A DNA stretch of 64,000 bases, taken from positions 1 to 64,000 of the forward strand of contig JAFRQF010000004.1 of the NCBI GenBank assembly GCA_017428765.1, read 5' to 3'. The notes beneath the pieces were generated by a model. The model searched no databases. It was not told the origin of the DNA and saw only the letters and a program-made list of their open reading frames with translations. This DNA comes from Erysipelotrichaceae bacterium. Its GTDB lineage: Bacteria > Bacillota_I > Bacilli_A > Erysipelotrichales > Erysipelotrichaceae. Made by a program: the position numbers and the translations under genes. Below, one piece after another: positions 28,358 to 37,410 of the stretch; within the stretch, counting starts at the first letter, position 1, and the number at the start of each line of letters is the position of its first letter.

Positions 28358-28914
28358 TGCAGCACTCCTTCCTTTATGAGGTAGTCTTTGAGCCTGTCTC
28401 TGGTGCGTTTCAGCATCATCTTGGTCTTGCTGGAAGAATAGGAAAAGCGTTTCGCGATGTCTTCGATGGAGTCGAAATACCAGTAGCGGCAGACAAAGAC
28501 TTTTCTTTCATTTTCTTTGAGTCCGGCAAGGAACTCGTTGATTGAATCGGTCAGGATCTTTTCCTGAAGAGCCTCACGGAAACTGCGGTCTTCGCCGATG
28601 CAGCCTTCCAGCTCGTCAAAGGACAAAGTCACCTGATCGCCGCCTCGTTTGAGTGCGGAGTTGGACCGCCATTTGTTGAGCGAGAGCCTGCGACAGATCT
28701 TGCCGATGAAGGTCGCGAGGTTTTCCGGATGATGGGGCGGGATGGCGTTCCAGGCCGCCAGATAAGTGTCATTGAGAGTTTCTTCGCAATCCTGCTGATC
28801 ATGTAAGATCGAATAGGAGATCGAGAAACAGTAATTCTCATACTTGTTTTTCGTCTCGGCGATCGCGTTTTCGTTGCGCTCAAGATAAAGATTTACGATC
28901 TTGTCGTCTTCCAT
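28354..28914 (-). CDS. RNA polymerase ECF-type sigma factor
   Basis: A 186-residue sigma-70 family protein. Region 2 lies near residues 15-90 (LHDQQDCEETLNDTYLAAWN) and region 4 near 130-180, with the helix-turn-helix YFDSIEDIAKRFSYSSSKT. The ATG at 28914 is chosen because GGAGG stands just before it on the minus strand; an upstream in-frame ATG at 28938 lacks a good site. It overlaps the DUF4349 gene by ATGA, the typical coupling of an ECF sigma with its anti-sigma. Target promoters are unknown. Confidence 0.85.
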   Translation of the reverse strand: MEDDKIVNLYLERNENAIAETKNKYENYCFSISYSILHDQQDCEETLNDTYLAAWNAIPPHHPENLATFIGKICRRLSLNKWRSNSALKRGGDQVTLSFDELEGCIGEDRSFREALQEKILTDSINEFLAGLKENERKVFVCRYWYFDSIEDIAKRFSYSSSKTKMMLKRTRDRLKDYLIKEGVLQ

Positions 28915-28946
28915 ATCCTTCCTCCTTTCATCTATCAACTGTAACT

Positions 28947-29462
28947 TTATTGGGTCTCGGTCACACTTTTTTCGATATTTTTCAGATAGTCGAGATATAA
29001 GTAGTCATGAAAGATATAAGCTGTTTTGCCCAAACGGTTTTCGATAAGTTTTTCCTGCATCAGTTCGCCATCCACCCACACCCAGGCCAGAAGTCTTTCA
29101 TAGGCATCGTAGCGTTCGGAATTGGGGTCGAGCTCGATCACGATCTTCGAAGCTTTTTCCAAGGTATTGTCGGTAAACTGCTTGGCTTCACTGTAGCCTT
29201 CTTCGCCAATCTCCGGGGTATCGATTGCCAGGAAACGGCAGATCACATCGCCCATGCCGTCGATATAAAAGACCGCCGTATCGCCGTCGTGGATATACTG
29301 GTAGACGGCCTCGTATTTTTCCGAATACGGGGAAGGCTCGATCTTGTATTCCGGCTCATGACAGATACCGTATATGACAAAGGCGATGATCAAAAGACCG
29401 ATGGATAAGCCGATCGCTCTTTTCATCTTGCGGGTGATCCTGAATTTTTTCTTTTTTGTCAT
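28947..29462 (-). CDS. Membrane-anchored thermonuclease (SNase-like)
   Basis: A 171-residue protein with a basic N-terminus and one span near residues 15-32, so the domain is probably outside the cell. The Staphylococcus-type nuclease domain shows HDGDTAVF (calcium ligand Asp), CRFLAIDTPEIG (Arg and Glu of the active site) and ERYDAYERLLAWVWVDG, which includes the second catalytic Arg. It would cut DNA and RNA. It starts one base before the cutC stop region and precedes the sigma factor gene in one operon. Confidence 0.85.
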   Translation of the reverse strand: MTKKKKFRITRKMKRAIGLSIGLLIIAFVIYGICHEPEYKIEPSPYSEKYEAVYQYIHDGDTAVFYIDGMGDVICRFLAIDTPEIGEEGYSEAKQFTDNTLEKASKIVIELDPNSERYDAYERLLAWVWVDGELMQEKLIENRLGKTAYIFHDYLYLDYLKNIEKSVTETQ

Positions 29463-29463
29463 T

Positions 29464-30168
29464 TTATAAAGATGCGATCTGCTGCAGCATCTCCTTTAGC
29501 TGATCTTCATCCAGACAGAGATAGCCGCCATCGTTCATTTTCTTGGATGTCATATGGACCTGTCCGGATCCGGCCGTCGTGATGACGTCTTTGATGTTGT
29601 TTACACGCACGCCGCCGCCGGGTAAGAGCTGTATCCGATCGCCATATTTTTCATATAAGGCATGGATCTTCTTACATCCCTGTAAGATGTCCGGATAGAC
29701 AGCGGCACCGGATGTCAGGATGCGGTCGATCCTGCATCCGATGAGTTTGGAAACGGAATCATTGAGGTCTTTGGTCTCATCGAAGGCTTTGTGGAAGACG
29801 GCTTCTTTGTCGTAGGAATGGATGAGATCGGCCATCTGCTTCGTGCGTTCGAGGTCGATACTGCAGTCTTCATGCAAGAAACCGAACACGATGCCATCCG
29901 CTCCTGCCTCCAGGAAATTCTTTGCGTCTTTCAGCATCGTTTCATATTCATTCTGACTGTAGAAGAAATCGCCGCCTCGAGGTCTCACCATACAGCAGAT
30001 CTTCTTGTCGATATGCGCTTTGAGGTATTTCAGCGTTTCCAGAGATGGGGAACAGCCGCCAAGTTCCAGGGCGGAATTGAGTTCGATCCGATCGATCGGG
30101 TATCTGTTGGCGATGATCGCATCGTCCAGATTGCCGATGCAGATCTCGATTGTAATATTGTTTATCAT
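29464..30168 (-). CDS. cutC: CutC family protein
   Basis: A 234-residue TIM-barrel protein of the CutC family, once linked to copper homeostasis; its reaction is not firmly known. It shows RIELNSALELGGCSPS near residue 27, MVRPRGGDFFYS near 62, a GADGIVFGFL strand near 92, FHKAFDE near 126 and the LLPGGGVR loop near 179. Minus-strand TATAAT (30180-30175) ends 7 bases before the ATG, so the mRNA should be leaderless. It heads an operon with the nuclease, sigma factor and DUF4349 genes. Confidence 0.88.
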   Translation of the reverse strand: MINNITIEICIGNLDDAIIANRYPIDRIELNSALELGGCSPSLETLKYLKAHIDKKICCMVRPRGGDFFYSQNEYETMLKDAKNFLEAGADGIVFGFLHEDCSIDLERTKQMADLIHSYDKEAVFHKAFDETKDLNDSVSKLIGCRIDRILTSGAAVYPDILQGCKKIHALYEKYGDRIQLLPGGGVRVNNIKDVITTAGSGQVHMTSKKMNDGGYLCLDEDQLKEMLQQIASL

Positions 30169-30201
30169 AGCTTCATTATACCGTATGTTAAGATTTAAGT
30201 A
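30168..30201. promoter_or_regulatory. 32-base divergent promoter region, both genes leaderless
   Basis: The two start codons are separated by only 32 bases. A TATAAT on the minus strand (30180-30175) and TAAGAT on the plus strand (30189-30194) each end 7 bases from their ATG. Any -35 element must lie inside the opposing coding region. Confidence 0.6.
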
Positions 30202-31766
30202 TGATCAAGGGCATATTATTCGATATCGATGACACATTATTCTCCCATGAGATTGAAGCGGTGCCGAAACAGACTTTAAAGGCACTCGACAAGCTCAGAG
30301 AAAAGGGCTATAAGCTCGGTGTCTGTACCTCCCGCATCGCGGCGGAGATGGGCAGATTCCCAAAGGATTTCCTGGACCGTTTTGACTGCAAGATCATCGG
30401 CACCGGGGCGACGACGATCGTGGAAGGCGATTATTTCAAGAGCTATACGATCGCTGTGGATAAGGCGAGAGCCTATACGAAATATTTTGAAGAACATGAG
30501 ATCTCCTATTACTATGCCGATATCAACGGCGATGTCTACTACTGGGGAGATCTGAATGAAGTGAATAACGGACACTGGCTTTCCTATGCCGCGGGCAATG
30601 TCAAATTCAAGCCCTATGAGGATGAGGAAGTCACCAATCTTTTCTATTTCCATGCCAAACAAGAGGAGGTCCCTGAGATCGCAGCGATCGATGAAGGAGC
30701 CCTCATTTCAAGCTGGGGGACTTCCGGCAACATCTGCGCTCCTCTGGTCGACAAGAGCTTCGGCTTATTGAAGTTCTGTCAGGTCTTTTCCTTCACCACC
30801 GATGAGGTTGCGGCAGCCGGGGACGGCGGCAACGACGATGTGATGTTACAGATGGCAGGGATCGGCATCGCCGTATCCGATGCCAAGGAGAATGCGAAAG
30901 CCTGCGCAGACTATGTCTGTAAGAAATCGATCGAAGAGGGCGGACTTTACGATGCCTTTGTCGATCTGGGTCTCATCGAAGAGGATCGTTACGAAATGAA
31001 GATGTTCTGCTTCGACAACGATTCGACACTGCTCGACCATGGCAATCACAAGTTTCATGAAAGTACGATCGATGCCCTTAAGGCATTGAAAGAAAAAGGC
31101 TATGTCCTGGCGATGAATACGTCCCGCTCTTATGAGGAGCTTTACAATATCCCGCAATACATCCTGGATCTGATGGATGTATTGATCCTGTTGAATGGTG
31201 CCTATATCGTGAAAAAGGATGGCGTCGAAGTCAGTTACATCGACGATGAGATCGCAAAAAAGATCATTGCCTTTTTTGATGAAAACGATGTCCGCTACCG
31301 CTACTGCACGGATGACGGAAGGGGCTATCTTTCGGTCGATGATAAGGAAAGGGCTGCGCTTTTTGACAAACTCTACGGCATCATACCGGCGGTCAAGAAA
31401 TATGAAGGAGAACGTGTCATACAGTTTCTGTATTATGCGCAGGGTGACTTAAGAGAAAAGATCATCGAAATGGCAAAAGGCTGCGAATGTGACCGTCTGG
31501 CGATCGCCGGCGAGATCTCGCCGCCTCATAAAAACAAAGGCGAGGCGATGCTCGATGTGGCGAAGTCCTATGGCATCAAGCCGGAAGAGATCTGTGCCTT
31601 CGGTGACGGAGGGAACGACATCGAGATGCTGCAGCTGGCAGGACTTGGCATCGCCATGGGCAACGGCGCAAAAGAATGCCGCTATGCGGCAGACTATGTG
31701 ACCGATCGCATCGATGAGGATGGCTTATACAATGCATTGGTCCGTTTCGGATTTATCGATCACTAA
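30201..31766 (+). CDS. Tandem fusion of two HAD-IIB phosphatase domains
   Basis: A 521-residue protein made of two complete Cof-type HAD domains. Domain 1 (about 1-260) has FDIDDTLFSH, CTSRIAAEM and AAGDGGNDDVML. Domain 2 (about 268-521) has CFDNDSTLLDH, NTSRSYEEL and AFGDGGNDIEMLQ. Both keep the nucleophile and second Asp, so both may be active. Single-domain relatives of about 260 residues are usual; fusion is rare in my experience. No ribosome binding site precedes the ATG; TAAGAT lies 7 bases before it. It heads a run including a dehydrogenase and a Nudix protein. Confidence 0.85.
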   Translation: MIKGILFDIDDTLFSHEIEAVPKQTLKALDKLREKGYKLGVCTSRIAAEMGRFPKDFLDRFDCKIIGTGATTIVEGDYFKSYTIAVDKARAYTKYFEEHEISYYYADINGDVYYWGDLNEVNNGHWLSYAAGNVKFKPYEDEEVTNLFYFHAKQEEVPEIAAIDEGALISSWGTSGNICAPLVDKSFGLLKFCQVFSFTTDEVAAAGDGGNDDVMLQMAGIGIAVSDAKENAKACADYVCKKSIEEGGLYDAFVDLGLIEEDRYEMKMFCFDNDSTLLDHGNHKFHESTIDALKALKEKGYVLAMNTSRSYEELYNIPQYILDLMDVLILLNGAYIVKKDGVEVSYIDDEIAKKIIAFFDENDVRYRYCTDDGRGYLSVDDKERAALFDKLYGIIPAVKKYEGERVIQFLYYAQGDLREKIIEMAKGCECDRLAIAGEISPPHKNKGEAMLDVAKSYGIKPEEICAFGDGGNDIEMLQLAGLGIAMGNGAKECRYAADYVTDRIDEDGLYNALVRFGFIDH

Positions 31767-31775
31767 GGAGTACTT

Positions 31776-32780
31776 ATGGAAAGTTTCTTTGTAGAACTCA
31801 CGGATATCGGAAGATCTCATGTCAATAAAGAAGAGATCGAAGAAGAGCTTCAGGATGATGAAGCACTGATCAAAACGGAATATACGATGATCTCCGCCGG
31901 TACGGAATTATCGCGTGCCTATGCCTTAAAGAAAGGCTTCAAATATCCGGTGCGTCCGGGCTATTGTGCGGTAGGGAAAGTGATCAAGGCAGGTAAGGAT
32001 CTCGATGTGAAGAAGGGAGACCGCGTCTTTTTCAATGCCCCGCATGCCTCTTTGGTGAAGTGGAAGACGTCAGATTCCGTTCAGGGGCCTTTGATCAAAA
32101 AGCTGGATGAAGATATCGATCCGATCGATGCGACCGCCATGAATCTGATGCTGGTGGCATTACAGGGAGTGAACTTAAGCGAGGTGAAGCTCGGTTACAA
32201 GGTCGCCGTCTTTGGTTTAGGCAATATCGGCATCCTGACGGCTCTGATGTACCAGAAGATGGGATGCAAAGTTATCGGGGTCGATCCGGTAAAAGAAAGA
32301 TGTGGCCTGGCGAAAGATATGGGCTTGAAATATACCGTCTTTCAGAACAAAGAAGAAGTATTGCAGGACTTTGCCGGAGCGGATGGTTTTGATATCACGG
32401 TGGATGTCACCGGTCTTTCGCAAGTCATTGAAGACTGCATCAGTTTCTGCGGAAAATATGGGCAGGTCGTCCTTTTGGGCTCACCAAGGGTCTCTTATGA
32501 AGGGGATCTGACAGCCGTCTTTTCCAAGATCCATATGAAGGATCTCAAGATCCTGGGTGCTTTCAATGAGACGATCCCGGTAAAAGCGGTACCGGGTTCC
32601 AAGAATTCCATGGACCGCAACTTTGAAGTCTGTGAAAGTTTATTGAAAGAGAAATCGATCGATGTTCGGAAACTGATCTCGCGGATCATCGATCCTCAGG
32701 ATTGTGAAAAGGCCTATGAAGATCTGATGTATCACAAGGACAAGGCAAACTGCATCGTCTTTGACTGGAGGGCATATTAG
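31776..32780 (+). CDS. MDR-family (zinc alcohol dehydrogenase-like) oxidoreductase
   Basis: A 334-residue medium-chain dehydrogenase. The GroES-like half has SAGTELSRAY near residue 41 and GYCAVGKVIKAG near 62; the Rossmann half has VFGLGNIGIL near 146 and a binding Asp (GVDPVKERCG) near 168. The classical catalytic zinc ligands (GHE motif) are not seen, so it may be zinc-independent or of the type that works with Gfo/Idh proteins on sugars. RBS AAGGAG precedes the ATG. Substrate unknown. Confidence 0.82.
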   Translation: MESFFVELTDIGRSHVNKEEIEEELQDDEALIKTEYTMISAGTELSRAYALKKGFKYPVRPGYCAVGKVIKAGKDLDVKKGDRVFFNAPHASLVKWKTSDSVQGPLIKKLDEDIDPIDATAMNLMLVALQGVNLSEVKLGYKVAVFGLGNIGILTALMYQKMGCKVIGVDPVKERCGLAKDMGLKYTVFQNKEEVLQDFAGADGFDITVDVTGLSQVIEDCISFCGKYGQVVLLGSPRVSYEGDLTAVFSKIHMKDLKILGAFNETIPVKAVPGSKNSMDRNFEVCESLLKEKSIDVRKLISRIIDPQDCEKAYEDLMYHKDKANCIVFDWRAY

Positions 32781-33326
32781 ATGGAACTCTGGGATCTTTA
32801 TGACATCGACCGCAAGCTGACCGGCGAGACGATGGTCCGCGGTGAGAAACAGCCGGAAGACAGGTATCGCATCATCGTTCATATCTGTCTGTTCAATTCC
32901 AAAGGGGAGATGCTGATACAGAAAAGGCAGCCCTTCAAATCGGGTTTCTCCGGCATGTGGGACATCACGGTGGGCGGTTCGGCAATATCCGGCGATGATT
33001 CAAGGAGCGCGGCGATGCGGGAATTACAAGAAGAACTAGGCATCGACGCCGATCTCACGGGACAAAGACCGGCACTGACTGTTAACTTCAAACTTGGTTT
33101 CGATGACATGTATGTCATCAATAAAGATGTTGATATCGATACTCTCTGCTTACAATATGAGGAAGTGGAGAAGGTCAGATGGGCAGACAAGGAAGAGATC
33201 TTTGAGATGCTGGAAGAAGGGATCTTCATTCCCTATCACAAATCATTGATCGATCTGTTGTTTTATATGAGAGATCATAGTGGTGCTCATACCAAGGCGG
33301 ATCCGACTTTGAAAAAGGATCAGTAA
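32781..33326 (+). CDS. Nudix hydrolase (IDI/YfcD-like)
   Basis: A 181-residue Nudix protein. The Nudix box runs GSAISGDDSRSAAMRELQEE, followed by LGI; it has Asp where Glu is usual at the seventh position but keeps REL..EE. The N-terminal part (WDLYDIDRKLTGETMVRGE) and the HICLFNSKGEMLIQKRQ strand match the isopentenyl-diphosphate-isomerase-like Nudix group. Its ATG abuts the stop of the dehydrogenase. The substrate is unknown, probably a nucleotide or sugar diphosphate. Confidence 0.85.
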   Translation: MELWDLYDIDRKLTGETMVRGEKQPEDRYRIIVHICLFNSKGEMLIQKRQPFKSGFSGMWDITVGGSAISGDDSRSAAMRELQEELGIDADLTGQRPALTVNFKLGFDDMYVINKDVDIDTLCLQYEEVEKVRWADKEEIFEMLEEGIFIPYHKSLIDLLFYMRDHSGAHTKADPTLKKDQ

Positions 33327-33338
33327 AGAAGGTGGATC

Positions 33339-34088
33339 ATGAAAGCATTTGAGAAGTATTTTGAAGAACTGGAAGCGATCGTTGAAAAGGTAAGAACGAC
33401 GCAGTCTGAGAATATCATGAAGGCAGCCAGGATCCTTGCGGATACCACAGAAAAGGGCGGTCTCATCTATGGTTTCGGCACAGGCCATTCCCATCTGGTG
33501 GTGGATGATGCTTTCTGGCGCGCGGCAACGCCGGCTAACTATGTCGCCTTATTGGAACCGAGTGCTACCGGCAATCAGGAGATCACCAAATCCTATTTTG
33601 TCGAAAATACCTACGGCATCGGCAAACTGATCGTCGACTATCATCGCATCACACCCAATGACTGCATGATCATCATCTCCAATTCCGGCAACAATATCGC
33701 ACCTGTTGATGCGGCACTCAGGGCCAAGGAAAAAGGCATTCCGGTGATCGCCATCACCAACGTGGAATATTCCAGATATCTCACCTGTAAACACTCAGAC
33801 GGAGTGAAGCTCATGGATATCGCGGATGTCGTTTTGGACAACTGTTCGGCGATCGGCGATGCAGCTGTGGATATTGAAGGTTTCGGCATGAAAGTCGGCT
33901 CGACCTCTTCCATACCGAACATCTATTTACAGAATGCGATCCTGACGGAAATGGTCGAGATCCTGATGGAAAAAGGCATCATAGCAGATGTATATTACAA
34001 CGGACATATGGCATTCATGAATGAGGAGTTTGCCGATCACAACGACAGGCTCGTGGATAAATACTTCTATCGTATAAGGAATCTCTGA
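33339..34088 (+). CDS. SIS-domain sugar-phosphate-binding protein
   Basis: A 249-residue protein with one SIS (sugar isomerase) domain, cytoplasmic. It shows YGFGTGHSHLVVDD near residue 46, ISNSGNN near 111 and GSTSSIPN near 186. It belongs to the same UPF0309-like group as the three tandem proteins at 46931-49097. Such proteins isomerise or bind phosphorylated (often amino-) sugars. It overlaps the next gene by one base. Confidence 0.85.
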   Translation: MKAFEKYFEELEAIVEKVRTTQSENIMKAARILADTTEKGGLIYGFGTGHSHLVVDDAFWRAATPANYVALLEPSATGNQEITKSYFVENTYGIGKLIVDYHRITPNDCMIIISNSGNNIAPVDAALRAKEKGIPVIAITNVEYSRYLTCKHSDGVKLMDIADVVLDNCSAIGDAAVDIEGFGMKVGSTSSIPNIYLQNAILTEMVEILMEKGIIADVYYNGHMAFMNEEFADHNDRLVDKYFYRIRNL

Positions 34089-35434
34089 TGGCAAAAAACA
34101 AGGCGATATCACTCACGGAAGGCAATATCGACAGACTGATCCTGGCTTTTTCCTGGCCGGTCTTTGTTTCGATGATCTTTCAGGAGCTCTACAATGTGAC
34201 CAATTCGATGATCGTAGGAAACTACGTCTCTTTGAAGGCACTGAGTGCGGTATCGGCTTGTACCTGGATCTGCAACATCTTCAATTACACGTTCTTCGGT
34301 CTGGGCATGGGAACGGGCATCTTAGTCGCCCGATACTATGGGGCAAAAGACCAGCAGAATCTGAAAAAGACGCTGGATACGGCCATCGTCTTCGCTTTTG
34401 CAGGAGGAGCTCTGCTTACAGTGTTATCGGAGCTCGGTCTTCCTTTGATGATGCGCTTGTGCAACATCGGTCCGGACATCTATGCCGATGCCAGGTCCTA
34501 TCTGATCGTCTATATCTTAGGCTGCACAGCGGTCCTGACTTCCCAGATGTGTTTCTACATCCTAAGAAGCTTTGGCGATACGAAACATCAGCTATACTAT
34601 TCGATCGTTTCTTCGATCGTGAACATCACCCTGGGTTTGCTGTTCGTGCGTGTGTTTCATATGGATGTGGTCGGCACGGCTCTGGCGACCATCATCTCAC
34701 AATTCGTCATGGTGGCATTGGCTTTACGGCTGATCTTTCATTATGACGGGATCGAATTCCATATCCGCAATGTCGATTTTTCCTTTGCGGTGGTCAGAGA
34801 TATCTGTGCTTTGGGCATCCCGGCCGGTTTTCAGAACATGCTGATCGCTTTTTCTTCGATGCTGGTGCAGTCCTACATCAACCGCTTCTCCAATGAGATC
34901 ATCGCCGGTATCGGCGTGGCAGAGAAAGTGGCTTCCTGGGGACAGCTGATCTCTGTGGCGGTCTCTTCGGCAACGATGTCTCTGGTCGCCCAGAACCTCG
35001 GTGCGGAAAAATACGAAAGAGTGAAAGAGTCGATCCGTTCTTCGGCGATCATCTCAAGCATCGGCACGATAATATGCGTTGTGCTCATCTTTTTGGCGGC
35101 ACCGTTTCTGGTCCGGCGTTTCAATGAGAACAGTGAAGTCATCTTCTATGGAACGCAGATGATCCGCTATTCGATCTTTTCGATGTTTTTCATCAATCTG
35201 TCCCACATCTACAATGCGGCCTGCAGGGGAGCGGGAAACGTGCGCGTTCCGATGATGGTCGCGGTCTTTTCACAGGTCATCTGTAAGTATCTGTTCGTGA
35301 GGATCGGCCTGTCGTTATATTATGACGTGCATATCCTCTATCTTGGTACGGCCTTCGGCTATACGCTTGCCGGAACGCTGGCGGCCTGTTATTTCTATTT
35401 CTCAAAGTGGACGAAGAAACACGGACTTCGTTAA
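34088..35434 (+). CDS. MATE family multidrug/cation antiporter
   Basis: A 448-residue membrane protein with twelve predicted spans in two MatE repeats. The N-terminus is the typical LTEGNIDRLILAFSWPVFVSM, followed by NVTNSMIVGNYV, where the conserved region near residue 35 contacts cations. It exports drugs or metabolites using Na+ or H+. It shares the start/stop overlap TGATG with the SIS gene, so it may export a product or toxic intermediate of that sugar pathway. Confidence 0.88.
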   Translation: MAKNKAISLTEGNIDRLILAFSWPVFVSMIFQELYNVTNSMIVGNYVSLKALSAVSACTWICNIFNYTFFGLGMGTGILVARYYGAKDQQNLKKTLDTAIVFAFAGGALLTVLSELGLPLMMRLCNIGPDIYADARSYLIVYILGCTAVLTSQMCFYILRSFGDTKHQLYYSIVSSIVNITLGLLFVRVFHMDVVGTALATIISQFVMVALALRLIFHYDGIEFHIRNVDFSFAVVRDICALGIPAGFQNMLIAFSSMLVQSYINRFSNEIIAGIGVAEKVASWGQLISVAVSSATMSLVAQNLGAEKYERVKESIRSSAIISSIGTIICVVLIFLAAPFLVRRFNENSEVIFYGTQMIRYSIFSMFFINLSHIYNAACRGAGNVRVPMMVAVFSQVICKYLFVRIGLSLYYDVHILYLGTAFGYTLAGTLAACYFYFSKWTKKHGLR

Positions 35435-35469
35435 ATCTGTTTTTACTTTTTCGGGTCCGGAAATAAAAA

Positions 35470-35510
35470 ATCTTTACTTTTCTTTGTGCGAGAGCACAAA
35501 AAGTAAAGAT
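35470..35510. terminator. Long perfect hairpin between convergent genes
   Basis: ATCTTTACTTTT pairs with AAAAGTAAAGAT and TTTGTGC pairs with GCACAAA around GAGA. The minus-strand reading is followed by TTTTTTATTT, so it terminates best in that direction. Confidence 0.75.
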
Positions 35511-35530
35511 CACATAAGAGTATTAAAAAA

Positions 35531-35580
35531 ACCGGTAAAGCACCAAACTGAAGCAGCGGCTTATACCGGTTTTTGTTTTT
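35531..35580 (-). terminator. Terminator of the PTS IIA gene
   Basis: On the minus strand ACCGGTATAAGC pairs with GCTTTACCGGT, followed by seven T. On the plus strand it ends in TTTTTGTTTTT, so it works both ways. Confidence 0.8.
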
Positions 35581-35989
35581 ACATATTCGCTTTTAAGATC
35601 GCTTTGAGATCGGTGATACCGTCTGTTCCGGATTTGAGCAGTTCCTGAATATCACAATCTGCCGCTTCTCTTACAGACAGGATCTGAAGGATCATAGCCA
35701 GGTTAACGCCTGTGATGACCTGCAGCTTGTCGTTTTCCATATCCTCAGCGACGATCCTTGCCATGCAGTTGCAAGGTGAACCGAACAGCATGTCACAGAA
35801 TACGATGACGCCATCCCCGGTATCGACTTCCTTGACGGCGTCCTTAAGTGTATCTACGAAGTCATCCGGATTATCATCTGCATACAGACAGCAGGCTTTG
35901 ATCTGCGGCTGTTCGCCGAAAAACAGTTTAGAAGTTTCCAAGATCCCCTGAGCCATCGGGCCGTGGCTCGTGATCACGATTCCTTTCAT
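35579..35989 (-). CDS. PTS mannose-family subunit IIA (stand-alone)
   Basis: A 136-residue cytoplasmic EIIA-Man protein. The phosphohistidine is His9 in ITSHGPMAQG. The later FCDMLFGSPCNCMA (near residue 65) and GVNLAMILQIL segments are typical. It receives phosphate from HPr and passes it to a IIB. It is an orphan: no IIB/IIC/IID gene is adjacent, so it may serve the IIA-less system at 6226-8367. A TGTTATACT extended -10 box and a GGAGG lie upstream on the minus strand. Confidence 0.9.
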   Translation of the reverse strand: MKGIVITSHGPMAQGILETSKLFFGEQPQIKACCLYADDNPDDFVDTLKDAVKEVDTGDGVIVFCDMLFGSPCNCMARIVAEDMENDKLQVITGVNLAMILQILSVREAADCDIQELLKSGTDGITDLKAILKANM

Positions 35990-36049
35990 GAGTTACTACC
36001 TCCACTATCTAATTCAAGTATAACATCATTTCAAAGACGATAGATGAGT

Positions 36050-37279
36050 TTAGACGGTGCGGTTTCTGAAGTCTTCTTCGATCTTATCAAGTCTTTTTCG
36101 AAAGACAAGCGTGAAGAGCAATGCCAGCAATACGCACAATGCCATGACGCTCCACATCAAAGATGTATAGCCAAAGGCGTTGGCGACCTGCCCACAGATG
36201 AGCGGTCCGACAAGGGTGCCGGAATCAACAGCAATGTAGTTGGTGCTCGAGGCGGAACCTCTTTTATTTACGGGAACAGCTTTCATGCACATGGATTGCA
36301 AGGCAGGCTGCACTGAGCCATAACCGAAGGAATTGACCAAAGCTGCCACGATCAGATGCCAGAGTTTTGTAGATTGACCGATCATAAACAGGGATAAGGA
36401 GGTCATAATGATAGCGGGTATGGCAACTCTGACGAATCCGAAGCGATCGGTCAGTCTGCCTATCAAAGGCCTTGATGCCATCAGCATCCCGGCATAGACC
36501 GTGAAATACAAAGAGGCCTGAGGGATGTTTCTCTCCTGGGCAAAGACAAGGAAGAAAGAATTGATGGAGGTAAAGCCGATACAGATCAGGAAACTGATGA
36601 AAGCGGGTACCAGAGCCTCTGCCGCGACCATGTTTTTGAAGTTGAGCACAAACTTGCCGCTTCCGTAATTCGGGACCTTAACGATCAAAGCTACCAGGAC
36701 GATGGAGAAAAACATCATTCCCGAAGTCACCAGATAGGCATTGGAATATCCGATCAGGTCTTTTATGGAGACACCGATCATCGGACCGAGGGACTGGGCA
36801 ATGGCTTGCGCCAGGGCAAAGATCCCGATACCGGAGGAAAAGTTTTCTTTAGGTATGCAGTTGGAGGCGATCGTCATCAGACAGGCATTGCCAAAGGCGT
36901 TGCCGATACCCTGTATCAGACGGAAGACTTTCATGATCGAAATGACATTGATACCGGTCGCTGATGATATGGCCGGCGAGAAAGAAAAGCCGAGATAAGC
37001 ACTGCCGAATAAAAACATTGCCAGCTGTAAGAGTTTTTTATGATCATAGGCGTTCATTGCCGGTCCGGCGACGAAACGAAAGAGTAGAGCAGTCAGGGCA
37101 AACATCGACATGAGCTGTCCGATCTGATCAGCAGGCGCACCGGTACTTTTGGCATACAGTGACAGCATGGAATTGGACATCTGCGCACTGAGATTGAACA
37201 GCGCACTGGATATGAATATCGAGATGAACATCGGATTCCAGAGCTTATCCGGTGTTTTGTATGTTTTCTTTTCTTCCAT
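36050..37279 (-). CDS. MFS transporter
   Basis: A 409-residue major facilitator with twelve spans. The segment SPAISSATGINVISIMKVFR marks the first half, RPLIGRLTDRFGFVRV near residue 265 is the A-like motif between repeats, and the central charged loop is short. It resembles drug/metabolite effluxers of the MFS_1 group. GAGGTT precedes the ATG on the minus strand, with TATAGT and TTGCAC as promoter candidates. A TGCAA/TTGCA dyad lies upstream at 37320-37340. Confidence 0.82.
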   Translation of the reverse strand: MEEKKTYKTPDKLWNPMFISIFISSALFNLSAQMSNSMLSLYAKSTGAPADQIGQLMSMFALTALLFRFVAGPAMNAYDHKKLLQLAMFLFGSAYLGFSFSPAISSATGINVISIMKVFRLIQGIGNAFGNACLMTIASNCIPKENFSSGIGIFALAQAIAQSLGPMIGVSIKDLIGYSNAYLVTSGMMFFSIVLVALIVKVPNYGSGKFVLNFKNMVAAEALVPAFISFLICIGFTSINSFFLVFAQERNIPQASLYFTVYAGMLMASRPLIGRLTDRFGFVRVAIPAIIMTSLSLFMIGQSTKLWHLIVAALVNSFGYGSVQPALQSMCMKAVPVNKRGSASSTNYIAVDSGTLVGPLICGQVANAFGYTSLMWSVMALCVLLALLFTLVFRKRLDKIEEDFRNRTV

Positions 37280-37371
37280 AAGATAACCTCTTTACTATAT
37301 TCTCACAGAAGACTATCGGTGCAATGTTTCATATGTTGCAATAAAAAGCGATGAGTTTTTGAATGATTGGA

Positions 37372-37405
37372 AAATAAAAAAACAGGCTATGGAGTCCATA
37401 GCCTG
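37372..37405 (-). terminator. Terminator of the minus-strand MATE gene
   Basis: CAGGCTATGG pairs with CCATAGCCTG, followed on the minus strand by TTTTTTTATTTT. Confidence 0.85.
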
Positions 37406-37410
37406 CAGGA

